53,188 nt of DNA, from positions 1 to 53,188 of the forward strand of contig CAJMRP010000001.1 of the NCBI GenBank assembly GCA_905215765.1, in the 5' to 3' direction. Below are positions 40,316 through 48,326 of this stretch, in pieces. The translations under genes were made by a program, and so were the position numbers. Numbering within the stretch: the stretch's first letter is position 1; every line of letters begins with the position of its first letter. The stretch comes from an uncultured bacterium (lineage in GTDB: Bacteria; Actinomycetota; Coriobacteriia; Coriobacteriales; Coriobacteriaceae). The notes beneath the pieces are model-generated. The model worked only from the letters and a program-made list of their open reading frames with translations. It was not told the DNA's origin and searched no databases.

Positions 40316-41254
40316 ATGACCCTCCAGCAGCTTCGCTTTTTGATCGCCGTGGCAGAGTCCGGTTCGATCAACGCCGCAGCCCAGCGCCTCTATACGGCAC
40401 AGTCCAATATCTCCAATGCCGTCAAAAGCCTGGAGCAGGAACTTCATATCGAAATCTTTACGCGCTCCAGCCGCGGTGTTGCACTCACCAACGACGGCAC
40501 CGAGCTTTTGGGTTATGCGCGCCAGGTCGTAGAGCAGGCCGACATGCTCGAGGCCCGCTACGAGGACGGCGGTACCCCGCAAGCCCGCCTCGCCATTTCC
40601 GCCCAACACTACGCCTTTTCGGTCGAGGCCTTTGTCAACGTAGTCGAGCGCTGCCGCGACAGCAAGTTCGAGTTCATCATGCGCGAGACCACCACAGCGC
40701 AGATTATCGACGACGTGCGCGCGTTTCGCAGCGATATCGGCATCCTCTATCTGGATGACTTTAATACCCGTGTCTTGCAGAAGGCCTTTACCGATGCCCG
40801 AGCGAGCTTTCATCCCCTCTTTGATGCAAAAGTCCACGTGTTCGTCAGCGAACGCCACCCGCTCGCACGCCGTTCGCAGCTGTCCCTTGCCGACCTCACG
40901 CCCTATACGCGCTACAGCTTTGAGCAAGGCACCTCGAACTCCTTCTATTACGCCGAGGAACCGTTTAGCTATATTCCCTGCAACCGCAATATCCGCGTAT
41001 CCGACCGCGGGACGCTCACCAACCTACTTATCACCTCGAACGGCTATGCGCTGTCGACCGGCGTACTCTCCAGCGAAATGCAGTGGGGCATGGCCTCGAT
41101 CCCCCTGGCAGACGCCCCGACGATGCACGTAGGCTATATCATGCATGACGACCGCAAGCCCTCTCCCCTCTTGCAGCAATACCTCGACGAGCTCAACCGC
41201 ATCATCCATGCCAACCAACTGTCGGAAGACGGGGTAGAAATCGTAGATTGCTAG
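40316..41254 (+). CDS. LysR-family transcriptional regulator, divergent from metY
   Basis: 312 residues. The N-terminal HTH spans about 1-60: MTLQQLRFLIAVAESGSINAAAQRLYTAQSNISNAVKSLEQEL, then FTRSSRGVALTNDG. The C-terminal inducer-binding domain (about 90-300) has the two Rossmann-like halves. AAAGGAC precedes the ATG. The divergent arrangement with metY and a palindrome in the shared region suggest it controls sulfur-amino-acid synthesis. The effector is unknown; MetR or CysB-like sensing of homocysteine or O-acetylhomoserine is plausible. Confidence 0.88.
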   Translation: MTLQQLRFLIAVAESGSINAAAQRLYTAQSNISNAVKSLEQELHIEIFTRSSRGVALTNDGTELLGYARQVVEQADMLEARYEDGGTPQARLAISAQHYAFSVEAFVNVVERCRDSKFEFIMRETTTAQIIDDVRAFRSDIGILYLDDFNTRVLQKAFTDARASFHPLFDAKVHVFVSERHPLARRSQLSLADLTPYTRYSFEQGTSNSFYYAEEPFSYIPCNRNIRVSDRGTLTNLLITSNGYALSTGVLSSEMQWGMASIPLADAPTMHVGYIMHDDRKPSPLLQQYLDELNRIIHANQLSEDGVEIVDC

Positions 41255-41317
41255 CCCCCGGCGGGCATGGCGCTACAATGGTCACTCACACGAAACGTAC
41301 CCAACGAAAGGAACCAT

Positions 41318-41803
41318 GTGAAGGTCCTCATCTATACCGACGGCTCGGCCCGATCAAATCCGGGACGCGGCGGCTACGGCGCCGTGCTCAAATACACCAA
41401 CCCCGCCGGCAAGACCTTCACCTCCGAGCTTTCGCGCGGCTACGCCAAGACCACCAACAACCGCATGGAACTCATGGCGGTCATCGTGGCACTCGAGGCG
41501 CTCAACCGCCCCTGCGACGTCGAAGTCCATTCCGATTCGCAGTACGTCGTCAACGCCTTCAACAAGCACTGGATTGACGGATGGAAAAAACGCGGCTGGA
41601 AGACCGCCAACAAGCAGCCTGTCAAGAACCGTGATCTGTGGGAGCGCCTGCTCACCGCCAAAAGCAAGCACAAGGTTGAGTTCATCTGGGTTAAGGGTCA
41701 CGCCGGCCATGAGCTCAACGAGCGCTGCGACGAGCTCGCCACCACGGCGGCCGACGGCAGCAACCTCGATATCGACACCGGCTTTAACGAGAGCGACCTG
41801 TAA
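41318..41803 (+). CDS. rnhA: Ribonuclease HI
   Basis: 161 residues from GTG 41318, with AAAGGA upstream. The catalytic carboxylates are visible: Asp8 (LIYTDGSARSNPGRGGYG), Glu51 (NNRMELMAVI), Asp73 (VHSDSQYV) and Asp138 (HAGHELNERCDELA, with the mobile His before it). The basic handle KKRGWKTANKQPVKNRDLW is present. It hydrolyses the RNA strand of RNA-DNA hybrids and removes R-loops and primers. The ORF can be read 17 codons upstream, but the ribosome site fixes the start. Confidence 0.93.
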   Translation: MKVLIYTDGSARSNPGRGGYGAVLKYTNPAGKTFTSELSRGYAKTTNNRMELMAVIVALEALNRPCDVEVHSDSQYVVNAFNKHWIDGWKKRGWKTANKQPVKNRDLWERLLTAKSKHKVEFIWVKGHAGHELNERCDELATTAADGSNLDIDTGFNESDL

Positions 41804-41876
41804 CGGCGTTTTCGCGCAGCTTTATATCCCCACGCGCTACACTCATCCTGTAGACCAAACAACGCAAGGGGGACGT

Positions 41877-42983
41877 ATGCTGCGCATCGCGACCATCGGC
41901 ACATCCATGATCACCGACGACTTTATCCAGGTCGTCAACGCCAACGACCAAGCCGCGTTTGTGGGCACGCTCTCGCGCGACGCAGATCGCGGCACCGCCT
42001 TCACCGCTAAGCACGGCGGCGAGCGTAACTTCACCGCACTTGACGAGCTTGCGTCCGCTGCCGACGTCGACGCCGTCTATATCGGCAGCCCCAACGCACT
42101 TCACTACGAGCAGGCCCTTGCCTGCATCGCCGGTGGCAAGCACGTCATCGTCGAGAAGCCCTTCTGCGCCACCGAGGCGCAGGCGCTGGAAGTCTTCCGC
42201 GCTGCCGAGGCAGCAGGTGTCGTGGCCCTCGAGGCCATGCGCCCGCTCCATGACCCCGCTTTCCACGCCATCGAGGACGCCCTGGGCGAGATTGCGCCCA
42301 TTCGTCGTGCCTCATTGCGCTTTGGCAAGTATTCCTCGCGCTACAACGAGATTCTCGCGGGGCGCTCCACCAATATCTTCGACTGCAATATGGCATCGGG
42401 TTCCCTCATGGACATTGGCGTCTACACCGTCGAGCCCATGGTCGAGATTTTCGGCATGCCCTCCGGCCTTACGAGCATGGCTACGCTGCTCGACCCCACC
42501 ACGCGACAGCTCACGCACGGCCCCATCGACGGCTGCGGTTCTATCCTCGCCAGTTACGGCGGTGGCCGCATCTCCGTCGAGCTCGCGCACTCCAAAATTA
42601 CGAATGACCTGCTGCCCTCGCAGATCGAAGGCGAGCGTGGCACTATCCAGATCGACCATCTGTCCACGCCCCGCAACGTCCGCATCGACTATCGCGGCGA
42701 TGTCGTACGCGGTTCAGCGACCGAGGCACCGCGCGGACAGGGCGACAACGGCCGCGTGCTCGACCTGCCCAAATCGAGCAACACCATGGAATACGAACTC
42801 ACAGACTTTATCACCGCCATCGGCGGCATCGATAACGTCAAGGAAGAGATTTGGGAGACCCCGGCGGGACGCCACGAGCTTGGCCACTACCGCGATGTCA
42901 CGCTCGTCTCACTGCGCATCATGGATGCCGTGCGCCAGCAGGCCGGCATAACCTTCCCGGCCGACGCAGGCAAGCAGGCATAG
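41877..42983 (+). CDS. Gfo/Idh/MocA-family oxidoreductase (second copy in window)
   Basis: 368 residues from ATG 41877, with AAGGGGG upstream. The Rossmann start LRIATIGTSMITDDFIQVV lacks the usual GxGxxG third glycine. Then follow AVYIGSPNALHYEQAL, HVIVEKPFCATEAQA (EKP motif) and MASGSLMDIGVYTVEPM. The C-terminal beta-sheet domain carries the dimer contacts. Only weakly similar to the oxidoreductase at 33599-34618. The gene is followed two bases later by the acylphosphatase gene, so they are probably co-transcribed. The substrate is unknown. Confidence 0.82.
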   Translation: MLRIATIGTSMITDDFIQVVNANDQAAFVGTLSRDADRGTAFTAKHGGERNFTALDELASAADVDAVYIGSPNALHYEQALACIAGGKHVIVEKPFCATEAQALEVFRAAEAAGVVALEAMRPLHDPAFHAIEDALGEIAPIRRASLRFGKYSSRYNEILAGRSTNIFDCNMASGSLMDIGVYTVEPMVEIFGMPSGLTSMATLLDPTTRQLTHGPIDGCGSILASYGGGRISVELAHSKITNDLLPSQIEGERGTIQIDHLSTPRNVRIDYRGDVVRGSATEAPRGQGDNGRVLDLPKSSNTMEYELTDFITAIGGIDNVKEEIWETPAGRHELGHYRDVTLVSLRIMDAVRQQAGITFPADAGKQA

Positions 42984-42985
42984 CG

Positions 42986-43396
42986 ATGGGCTTCTTCGAT
43001 ACGTTCTTCTCCAGCGTCACCAGCGGCAGTCGAGAGCCTCAAAAGCCGTCAAACGTCGAGCTCGAGCTGCGCCGCAGGCTTACTGTGCTCGCAAGCGACG
43101 GGGTCACTCAAGACACTCCCCTGCGCTATTTCCTGCGCTGGGCGGGGCAAGTCCAAGGCGTTGGTTTTCGCTTTACCAACACCAACCTCGCGCAGGCACG
43201 CGCGCTCACCGGCTGGGTGCGTAACATGGAAGACGGCTCAGTCGAGATGGAGATACAGGGAGCTCCGGCAAACATCCTATCTCATCTCGAGGCGCTTCAT
43301 GCCTCCTACGAGCGCATGGGGACGCGTTTTCGCCTCGTAGACGCCCAGGTCCGAGCCCCACTTGCCAATGAAGACGGTTTCACTCCTCATTATTAG
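42986..43396 (+). CDS. Acylphosphatase with N-terminal extension
   Basis: 136 residues from ATG 42986, two bases after the oxidoreductase stop. The acylphosphatase domain (about 48-136) has GQVQGVGFRFTNTNLAQ with the catalytic Arg62 and LTGWVRNMEDGSVEMEIQG with the catalytic Asn80. The first 45 residues (FFDTFFSSVTSGSREPQKPS onward) are extra to the usual 90-residue enzyme and look disordered, then basic. It hydrolyses carboxyl-phosphate bonds such as those of acetyl- or carbamoyl-phosphate. Confidence 0.85.
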   Translation: MGFFDTFFSSVTSGSREPQKPSNVELELRRRLTVLASDGVTQDTPLRYFLRWAGQVQGVGFRFTNTNLAQARALTGWVRNMEDGSVEMEIQGAPANILSHLEALHASYERMGTRFRLVDAQVRAPLANEDGFTPHY

Positions 43397-43457
43397 TATT
43401 GTGTGCTAAATACGGTATCATTTACCTACGACCGTTAGTAGAAAAGAGGCGAGACGC

Positions 43458-43838
43458 ATGGCGGTGCAAAGAAGGAATACCAGGCAGCGAAAGCTGGTTC
43501 TTGACGCCGTGCGCCAAAGCTATAACCATCCCACCGCCGACGAAATCTACAACGTCGTGCGCGCGCAGGATGACAAAATCAGCCGCGGTACGGTCTACCG
43601 CAATCTTAATCTCTTGGCAGATGCCGGAGAAATCCTCTCGATCAAGACGCCGGGCGGGAGTCGCTTCGATCGCACCATCGAGCCGCACGCACATATCATC
43701 TGCACCTCGTGCAGCCGCGTCATCGACGTACCGCTCCCCTTCGATGCCCAGCTCGACGCCAAGGCGTCCGAGCAAATCGGCTGGCACGTCACGTCGCACT
43801 ACACCATCTTCGAGGGTCTCTGCCCTGACTGTCGGTAG
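43458..43838 (+). CDS. Fur-family transcriptional repressor (PerR-like)
   Basis: 126 residues. The winged helix spans about 8-75 (RQRKLVLDAVRQSYNHPTADEIYNVV ... ISRGTVYRNLNLLADAGEI). The C-terminal dimerisation domain has the structural zinc site CTSC and CPDC. The regulatory-site residues EPHAHIICTSC are present, as in PerR (His/Asp ligands), but with no extended C-terminus. A -10-like TATCAT at 43416-43421 lies near the TATTAG/CTAAATA motif. Metal or peroxide sensing cannot be settled from sequence. Its TAG stop lies inside a long hairpin shared with the convergent HAD gene. Confidence 0.85.
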   Translation: MAVQRRNTRQRKLVLDAVRQSYNHPTADEIYNVVRAQDDKISRGTVYRNLNLLADAGEILSIKTPGGSRFDRTIEPHAHIICTSCSRVIDVPLPFDAQLDAKASEQIGWHVTSHYTIFEGLCPDCR

Positions 43839-43919
43839 ATGTTTGGAACATGCCTTAAAATCCACCTTTCCGCACTTTGCAGCAAAAAGTAGATTTCTAG
43901 ACATGTCCCAAATGTCTAC
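43835..43919. repeat. 85-nt hairpin spanning both stops of convergent genes
   Basis: Outer arms GTAGATGTTTGGAACATGC (43835-43853) and ACATGTCCCAAATGTCTAC (43901-43919) and inner arms starting CTTAAAATC and ending GATTTCTAG give an imperfect hairpin of nearly 36 bp. Both gene stops (fur TAG 43836-43838 and HAD TAG on the complement of 43916-43918) are contained in the terminal GTAG. It probably works as a bidirectional terminator. Confidence 0.65.
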
Positions 43920-44713
43920 TCAGCAAGTAGACGACGCAGCTCTTCTTCGACCGTGCGCACGTAGCGGACGCGGTCGTTAATGCCACGCATAGAGGGGTTG
44001 CAGCTCTCCATCAGATAGGGATGGCCCACGACGTTGAGCATGTCGCGGTCGTTTTCGTTATCGCCAAACGCCATCATCTCATCGGGCGAAATCCCCAGGG
44101 CACGACCGTAATCGGCAAGCGCGGAGCCCTTGCCCGAACCGAAACCGATAAAGTCCGTCCATTCGGTTCCCGACGTCATCACGTCGACACGGTCGCTAAA
44201 GAGGCGCTCAAAATGCTCCAGCGCCGCCGGCTGATCCACCTCGGGCGTCTGGAAGGCAATCTTAATGACGTCCTCGTCGATGTCCTCGGGACGGTCGACC
44301 ACCGCCACGTCGCAGTGGACCTCATAGCGCAAATGGTCGACGAACGCATCGTTGCCGCTCATGGTGTAGAGGTGTCCCTCACACGAAAGGGTCACGTCGG
44401 CATGGGGATACGCAACCACAGCATTCGCGATATCCATAGCAAGGCTACGCTCCATAGAGCGCTTGACCACGGCACGCCCCTCGCTCATCACCAGGGCTCC
44501 GTTTTCGCATACATAGGCGAGCTCATCGGCCACCGGGGCAAACAGGTAGCGCAAGCTCGCATATTGACGACCACTCGCCGGCATAAACACGATACCGCGA
44601 CGATGCAGCTCATCGATAAGCTCAAAGGCCTCGGAACGCGGCTCGCGCTCCCCCGGATGCAGCAACGTGCCGTCCAAATCGCATGCAATCAGCTTGATTC
44701 CCTCAAGACCCAT
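43916..44713 (-). CDS. Cof-type HAD-IIB family hydrolase
   Basis: 265 residues from ATG 44711-44713, with GGGGA upstream; a TTG four codons earlier is too close to AGGAGG. Motifs: I LIACDLDGTLLHPGE, II VFMPASGRQ, III around FGSGKGSALADYGRALGI (Lys), IV MMAFGDNENDRDMLNVVGHPYLMESCN. C2B cap between about 85 and 185. These are cytosolic phosphatases of sugar phosphates or flavin and pyridoxal intermediates. A separate gene from the two HAD genes at 15-16.6 kb, and only distantly similar to the Cof-type one there. Confidence 0.83.
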   Translation of the reverse strand: MGLEGIKLIACDLDGTLLHPGEREPRSEAFELIDELHRRGIVFMPASGRQYASLRYLFAPVADELAYVCENGALVMSEGRAVVKRSMERSLAMDIANAVVAYPHADVTLSCEGHLYTMSGNDAFVDHLRYEVHCDVAVVDRPEDIDEDVIKIAFQTPEVDQPAALEHFERLFSDRVDVMTSGTEWTDFIGFGSGKGSALADYGRALGISPDEMMAFGDNENDRDMLNVVGHPYLMESCNPSMRGINDRVRYVRTVEEELRRLLAE

Positions 44714-44795
44714 ACGCTTCCCCAAAGCCTCCTATCAACAGCAAGACGGACCTTGATTGGTCGCCCCTCAAAGCCCGTCTTGCGCATACGCGCGC

Positions 44796-45374
44796 TTAGC
44801 CGCGCGTCTTTTTTACAATGGTAAAGTCCGGAGCCATGCTAACGACGACCTCCGCCGCACTCGACGCAAAGCGCCGGTCCGTATCGAGTTCACGAGTAAC
44901 CACCGAGAGCCGAACACCCTCGACGCCCCGGAGCATGCGGCCCAAAACAGGCTGCACCGGCGTATACATGCGCACGGTATGCTCGTCCGAGTCGCCCCGG
45001 AAGAGCGGCGCATGCATGTTGCCGATCTCCCAGCACGCATGCGCGAGCGCAATCGGATCCATGCGGTCGACTTCGACCAAATAAACCTCGGCGCTGCACA
45101 GGCGCACGACAACCGCCACGGGCACCATGCCCGAACGGTCAATGGCGAGCACGTCGCCGTCGGCAAGACGACCACCGTCGGTAGCATCCAGCCGAACATC
45201 GATCGTGCGCCCCAACTCCGTCACGCCCGCAAACGCGCATACATCAGCCTGGTCCCAATCGAGCAGTAGCTCATCGACCTCAAAGACACCGCCCAGCTCC
45301 CGGCGAAGCAAAAGCTCATAGGACGGGTCGTTGAGATTTCCCAAACATGTCGTCGAAACCAAGCGTTCAGGCAT
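44796..45374 (-). CDS. UreE-like metallochaperone homologue without urease genes
   Basis: 192 residues. The segment LADGDVLAIDRSGMVPVAVVV (70-90) followed by DPIALAHACWEIGNMHAPL (106-124) and the LGRMLRGVEGVRLSV block match the UreE fold; His121 in GNMH corresponds to the metal-binding His of UreE (GNRH). The His-rich C-terminal tail of enteric UreE is absent and the C-terminus is KKTRG. No ureABC or other accessory gene lies in the window. It is four bases after slyD in one operon, so it probably belongs to nickel delivery to some other enzyme. The N-terminal 60 residues are not conserved in known UreE. Confidence 0.65.
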   Translation of the reverse strand: MPERLVSTTCLGNLNDPSYELLLRRELGGVFEVDELLLDWDQADVCAFAGVTELGRTIDVRLDATDGGRLADGDVLAIDRSGMVPVAVVVRLCSAEVYLVEVDRMDPIALAHACWEIGNMHAPLFRGDSDEHTVRMYTPVQPVLGRMLRGVEGVRLSVVTRELDTDRRFASSAAEVVVSMAPDFTIVKKTRG

Positions 45375-45377
45375 GCT

Positions 45378-45806
45378 CTAGCCCTCGACCTCGACGAGCT
45401 CGATATCAAAGTTGAGGTCCTTGCCGGCCAACTCGTGGTTGGCGTCGAGCGTCACGGCCTCGGGCGTCACGTCGATGACCACGGCGGGGACGGGCATGCC
45501 GCTCGGCGTGGACAGGAAAAGCTTCATGCCCTTCTCGATCTGCTCGATGTTGGGAACCTGCTCGGCCGGGAAGGTAATAACCATCTCAGGATTGTGCTCG
45601 CCGTAGGCATCGGCAGCCGGGATGTGCACGGTCTTCTTCTCGCCCACCTGCATGTCGACAACAGCGGCGTCGAAGCCCTTGATCATCTGGCCGGCGCCGC
45701 AGGTGAACTCCAGCGGCTCGCCGCGATCGTAGGAGCTATCGAACTGCGTGCCGTCATCGAGCATGCCACGATAATGGGTCTTGACCTTCTTGCCCTGGTT
45801 GGACAT
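45378..45806 (-). CDS. slyD: SlyD-like FKBP-type peptidyl-prolyl isomerase
   Basis: 142 residues from ATG 45804-45806, with CGGAGG upstream. The FKBP domain (KVKTHYRGMLDDGTQFDSSYDRGEPLEFTCGAGQMIKGFDAAVVDMQVGEKKTVHIP) is split by the insert-in-flap (IF) chaperone domain (about 70-120: YGEHNPEMVITFPAEQV). The C-terminus DANHELAGKDLNFDIELVEVEG is the SlyD signature. The His-rich nickel-binding tail of E. coli SlyD is absent. It catalyses proline isomerisation and chaperones protein folding; in other bacteria SlyD assists nickel insertion into hydrogenase. It is followed by the UreE-like gene. Confidence 0.85.
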   Translation of the reverse strand: MSNQGKKVKTHYRGMLDDGTQFDSSYDRGEPLEFTCGAGQMIKGFDAAVVDMQVGEKKTVHIPAADAYGEHNPEMVITFPAEQVPNIEQIEKGMKLFLSTPSGMPVPAVVIDVTPEAVTLDANHELAGKDLNFDIELVEVEG

Positions 45807-45926
45807 GGTAACCTCCGTGATAAGGGCGGCGCGCAACGCGGGCCGCCGTGAACATATGGCGCTAACTATACCCTAGTCATACAATTCAAAGACAGTTTGC
45901 AAAGAAACGCTGCAACCGGAGGAACC

Positions 45927-46940
45927 ATGGCATATCCCGTATTTGACCTACACTGCGACACCGCCGACCGCATCGGCTGGGCCACGCTCGATCTCGACCT
46001 GCGCTTTACCGCCGGCACCGACGGTTATTTCCCCGGCGACGAAACGCATCCGCAAGATTTCGATCTCATCGAGGGCAACGCCTGCGCCATCTCGCTCGCA
46101 AAGATCGGCAACACGCCGTGGGCACAGTGCTTCGCCACGTTTGTCCCCGACGAGATTCCCACCGCCCACGCCGCGCGCTTCCAGGCGCAAATCATGGCGC
46201 ATATGAGCGGCCAGGCAATGCTCAACCACGACCGCATGGTCAGCGTGCGCAGCGCCGCAGACATTCGCCCCGCGCTCAAGGACGGCAAGGTCGCCTGCAT
46301 CCACACCATCGAAAACGCCACGTTCTTTGCCGAGGACCCCGCGCTGATCGAGGTGCTCAAGAGCTTGGGCGTGCTTATGTCGTCACTCAGCTGGAACGCG
46401 CAGGGACCGCTCGCGAGCGGCCACGACACCCACGCCGGCCTCACCGCCGCCGGCATCGAGGCACTTACGCAGATGGAGCACGCCGGCATGGTACTCGACG
46501 TCTCCCACCTCAACGATGAGTGCTTTGACGAGGTTGTCGCCCACGCCACGCGCCCCTTCGTCGCCAGCCACTCCAACTCCCGTGCGGTTTGCGGCGTCAA
46601 ACGCAACCTTACCGACGACCAGTTCCGCACCATTCGCGACATGGGCGGTATCGTCGGCCTCAACTACTGCAGCGAGTTCCTTTCCAACGACGCAACCGAC
46701 AAGACCGCCGCAGACGTCACCTTCGACCAGCTGGCGGCACATATCGAACACTGGCTCGACCTGGGCGGCGAGGACGTCATCGCGCTCGGCGGCGACTGGG
46801 ACGGCGCCACGGTGCCCGCTTTCCTCTCCGATGCCAGCAAGATGCCCGAGTTCCAGAACATGCTTTCCAAGCATTTTGGCAAGACCGTGATGCAAAAGCT
46901 CTGCAGCGACAACGCGCTTGCCTTCTTTGAGCGTTATTAA
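45927..46940 (+). CDS. Membrane dipeptidase (renal dipeptidase family, peptidase M19)
   Basis: 337 residues from ATG 45927, with CGGAGG upstream. The first zinc motif is FDLHCDTADR (His9, Asp11). The bridging Glu is in CIHTIENATFF, and two His in LDVSHLNDE and VASHSNSRAV complete the binuclear site, with the C-terminal GGDWDGA as substrate loop. There is no signal peptide, so a cytoplasmic enzyme is likely despite the family name. It cleaves dipeptides, including D-amino-acid-containing ones; possible roles are peptidoglycan turnover or peptide nutrition. Confidence 0.9.
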   Translation: MAYPVFDLHCDTADRIGWATLDLDLRFTAGTDGYFPGDETHPQDFDLIEGNACAISLAKIGNTPWAQCFATFVPDEIPTAHAARFQAQIMAHMSGQAMLNHDRMVSVRSAADIRPALKDGKVACIHTIENATFFAEDPALIEVLKSLGVLMSSLSWNAQGPLASGHDTHAGLTAAGIEALTQMEHAGMVLDVSHLNDECFDEVVAHATRPFVASHSNSRAVCGVKRNLTDDQFRTIRDMGGIVGLNYCSEFLSNDATDKTAADVTFDQLAAHIEHWLDLGGEDVIALGGDWDGATVPAFLSDASKMPEFQNMLSKHFGKTVMQKLCSDNALAFFERY

Positions 46941-46956
46941 TTTCACATCCCTTGAG

Positions 46957-46992
46957 CGGGCCGGTATGCCGAACGGTCGACATGCCGGCCCG
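46957..46992 (+). terminator. Hairpin after the M19 dipeptidase gene
   Basis: CGGGCCGGTATG (46957-46968) pairs with CATGCCGGCCCG (46981-46992), 12 bp with one T-G pair. It lies 16 bases past the stop and directly upstream of the next start (47015), so some readthrough is likely. Confidence 0.6.
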
Positions 46993-47014
46993 TCCCCAAT
47001 CTGAAGGACCGCTT

Positions 47015-47791
47015 TTGACGCAGCAGTTTACGATTTCCGTATCCCGACCGGATGGGACGCCCATCCCCGTCGTCGTTACCAAAAAGCACGTCAAGAACTT
47101 CAACCTACGCGTCACATCGAGCGGTGAGGTCCACGCCAGTGCACCGCTCGGCGCCAGCCGCGAGCGTATCGAAGCGTTTGTGAAGCGCAACAGCGCCTGG
47201 ATTATCAGCCGGCTTGCCCAGCGCGAGCAACGTCAGGCGACGGCGCGAGAGCCGCTCAGCCCCTCGTCCATCATTGCACTTTGGGGCAAGCCCATCACGG
47301 TACAGGATGCACTCGATCACAACTTTGCATCACCCGCACCGCAGCCCAAGCAGGCCACCTTCGCAAGTTTTATGGGTACCGACGAGCTAGACGAACGTCC
47401 GCAGGCCAAGTGGAACGCGACCCTCGACGGCTTAACGCCCAGTGAGATCCAAGCCCATATTGACCAGCTCTATACGTCCGAGGTCACATCGGCGCTGCGC
47501 GATATTGTGCACGCATACGAAATCGCAATGGGTGTCGCCGTTTCCCGCGTTTCCGTGCGCAGCATGAAAACGCGCTGGGGATCATGCACGCCCAAAACCG
47601 GCGCCATTCGCATCGCGCGCGAGCTCGCCGCCTACCCTGTCGAATGCCTCGACATGGTTGTCGCCCACGAGCTCGTCCACTTGCTCGAGCCAAGCCACAA
47701 TCAGCGGTTTCACGCCCTGCTCGACACGTACTGCCCCAACAATAGGGCTCTGTCGCAGCGGCTCAAGCGGCCACCCCTCAACAAGCTCTAG
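47015..47791 (+). CDS. YgjP-like metallopeptidase domain protein (M48 superfamily)
   Basis: 258 residues from TTG 47015, with GAAGGA upstream. It shows the DUF45/YgjP pattern: VTKKHVKNFNLRVTSSGEVHASAPLGASRERIEAFVKRNSAWI at the N-terminus, then VRSMKTRWGSCTPKTGAIRIARELAAYP, and the zinc helix DMVVAHELVHLLEPSHNQRFHALL with HELVH and the downstream His. Residues about 110-150 are an extra linker rich in Pro and Gln. Family members are uncharacterised zinc proteases. It is convergent with folB, six bases between the stops. Confidence 0.8.
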   Translation: MTQQFTISVSRPDGTPIPVVVTKKHVKNFNLRVTSSGEVHASAPLGASRERIEAFVKRNSAWIISRLAQREQRQATAREPLSPSSIIALWGKPITVQDALDHNFASPAPQPKQATFASFMGTDELDERPQAKWNATLDGLTPSEIQAHIDQLYTSEVTSALRDIVHAYEIAMGVAVSRVSVRSMKTRWGSCTPKTGAIRIARELAAYPVECLDMVVAHELVHLLEPSHNQRFHALLDTYCPNNRALSQRLKRPPLNKL

Positions 47792-47797
47792 CGTCGA

Positions 47798-48283
47798 CTA
47801 GCGCACGCGCTCGATCTCGACGCCGCAGCTTGCCAGGGGAAGACCGACGGGAGCCCAAGGCTTATCGAGCTTAACACGCACGCCAAGCAGCAGGGGGTAA
47901 CGACGCAGCAGCATCTGGGCCACACCCTCGGCTGCAGCCTCGATGAGCTTAAACGTATGCTCGCGCAGATATCCGTCGACATCGTGACACACCGAGCCGT
48001 AATCAATCGAGGCATCCAGGTTGTCGTGCTCCCCTGCTGCACGCAGGTCGGCATAGAGCACCAAGGACACGATGAACTTCTGGCCCAGCGCGTTCTCTTC
48101 GGGATACACACCGTGGTTGGCAAAGACCTCGAGACCGTCGATAGTAATGCGGTCAGCATGGCGCAGGTCGTCATAGCTCACGTGGGGCACCGCCGCTGCG
48201 GTGGATATTTCGCCCCTTCCACGGCGGGCGAGCTCGGCGCCTTCAGTCTTGGTTGCATTCTCGGGCAGTTTCTTGTTACTCAT
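47798..48283 (-). CDS. folB: Dihydroneopterin aldolase (FolB) with N-terminal extension
   Basis: 161 residues. The FolB domain starts at DRITIDGLEVFANHGVYPEENALGQKFIVSL (about 44-73), with the catalytic Glu/Tyr/Lys elements in DYGSVCHDV, KLIEAAAEGVAQMLL and VKLDKPWAP. The 40-residue N-terminus (SNKKLPENATKTEGAELARRGRG) is extra to the usual 120 residues. It acts after GTP cyclohydrolase I in folate synthesis, splitting dihydroneopterin. It lies in the same leftward cluster as folE and the HD protein; start supported by AAGGAG upstream. Confidence 0.88.
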   Translation of the reverse strand: MSNKKLPENATKTEGAELARRGRGEISTAAAVPHVSYDDLRHADRITIDGLEVFANHGVYPEENALGQKFIVSLVLYADLRAAGEHDNLDASIDYGSVCHDVDGYLREHTFKLIEAAAEGVAQMLLRRYPLLLGVRVKLDKPWAPVGLPLASCGVEIERVR

Positions 48284-48326
48284 CGCGATCGTCTCCTTCG
48301 TTTAGAACCCCGACCGCGCAAACTAA

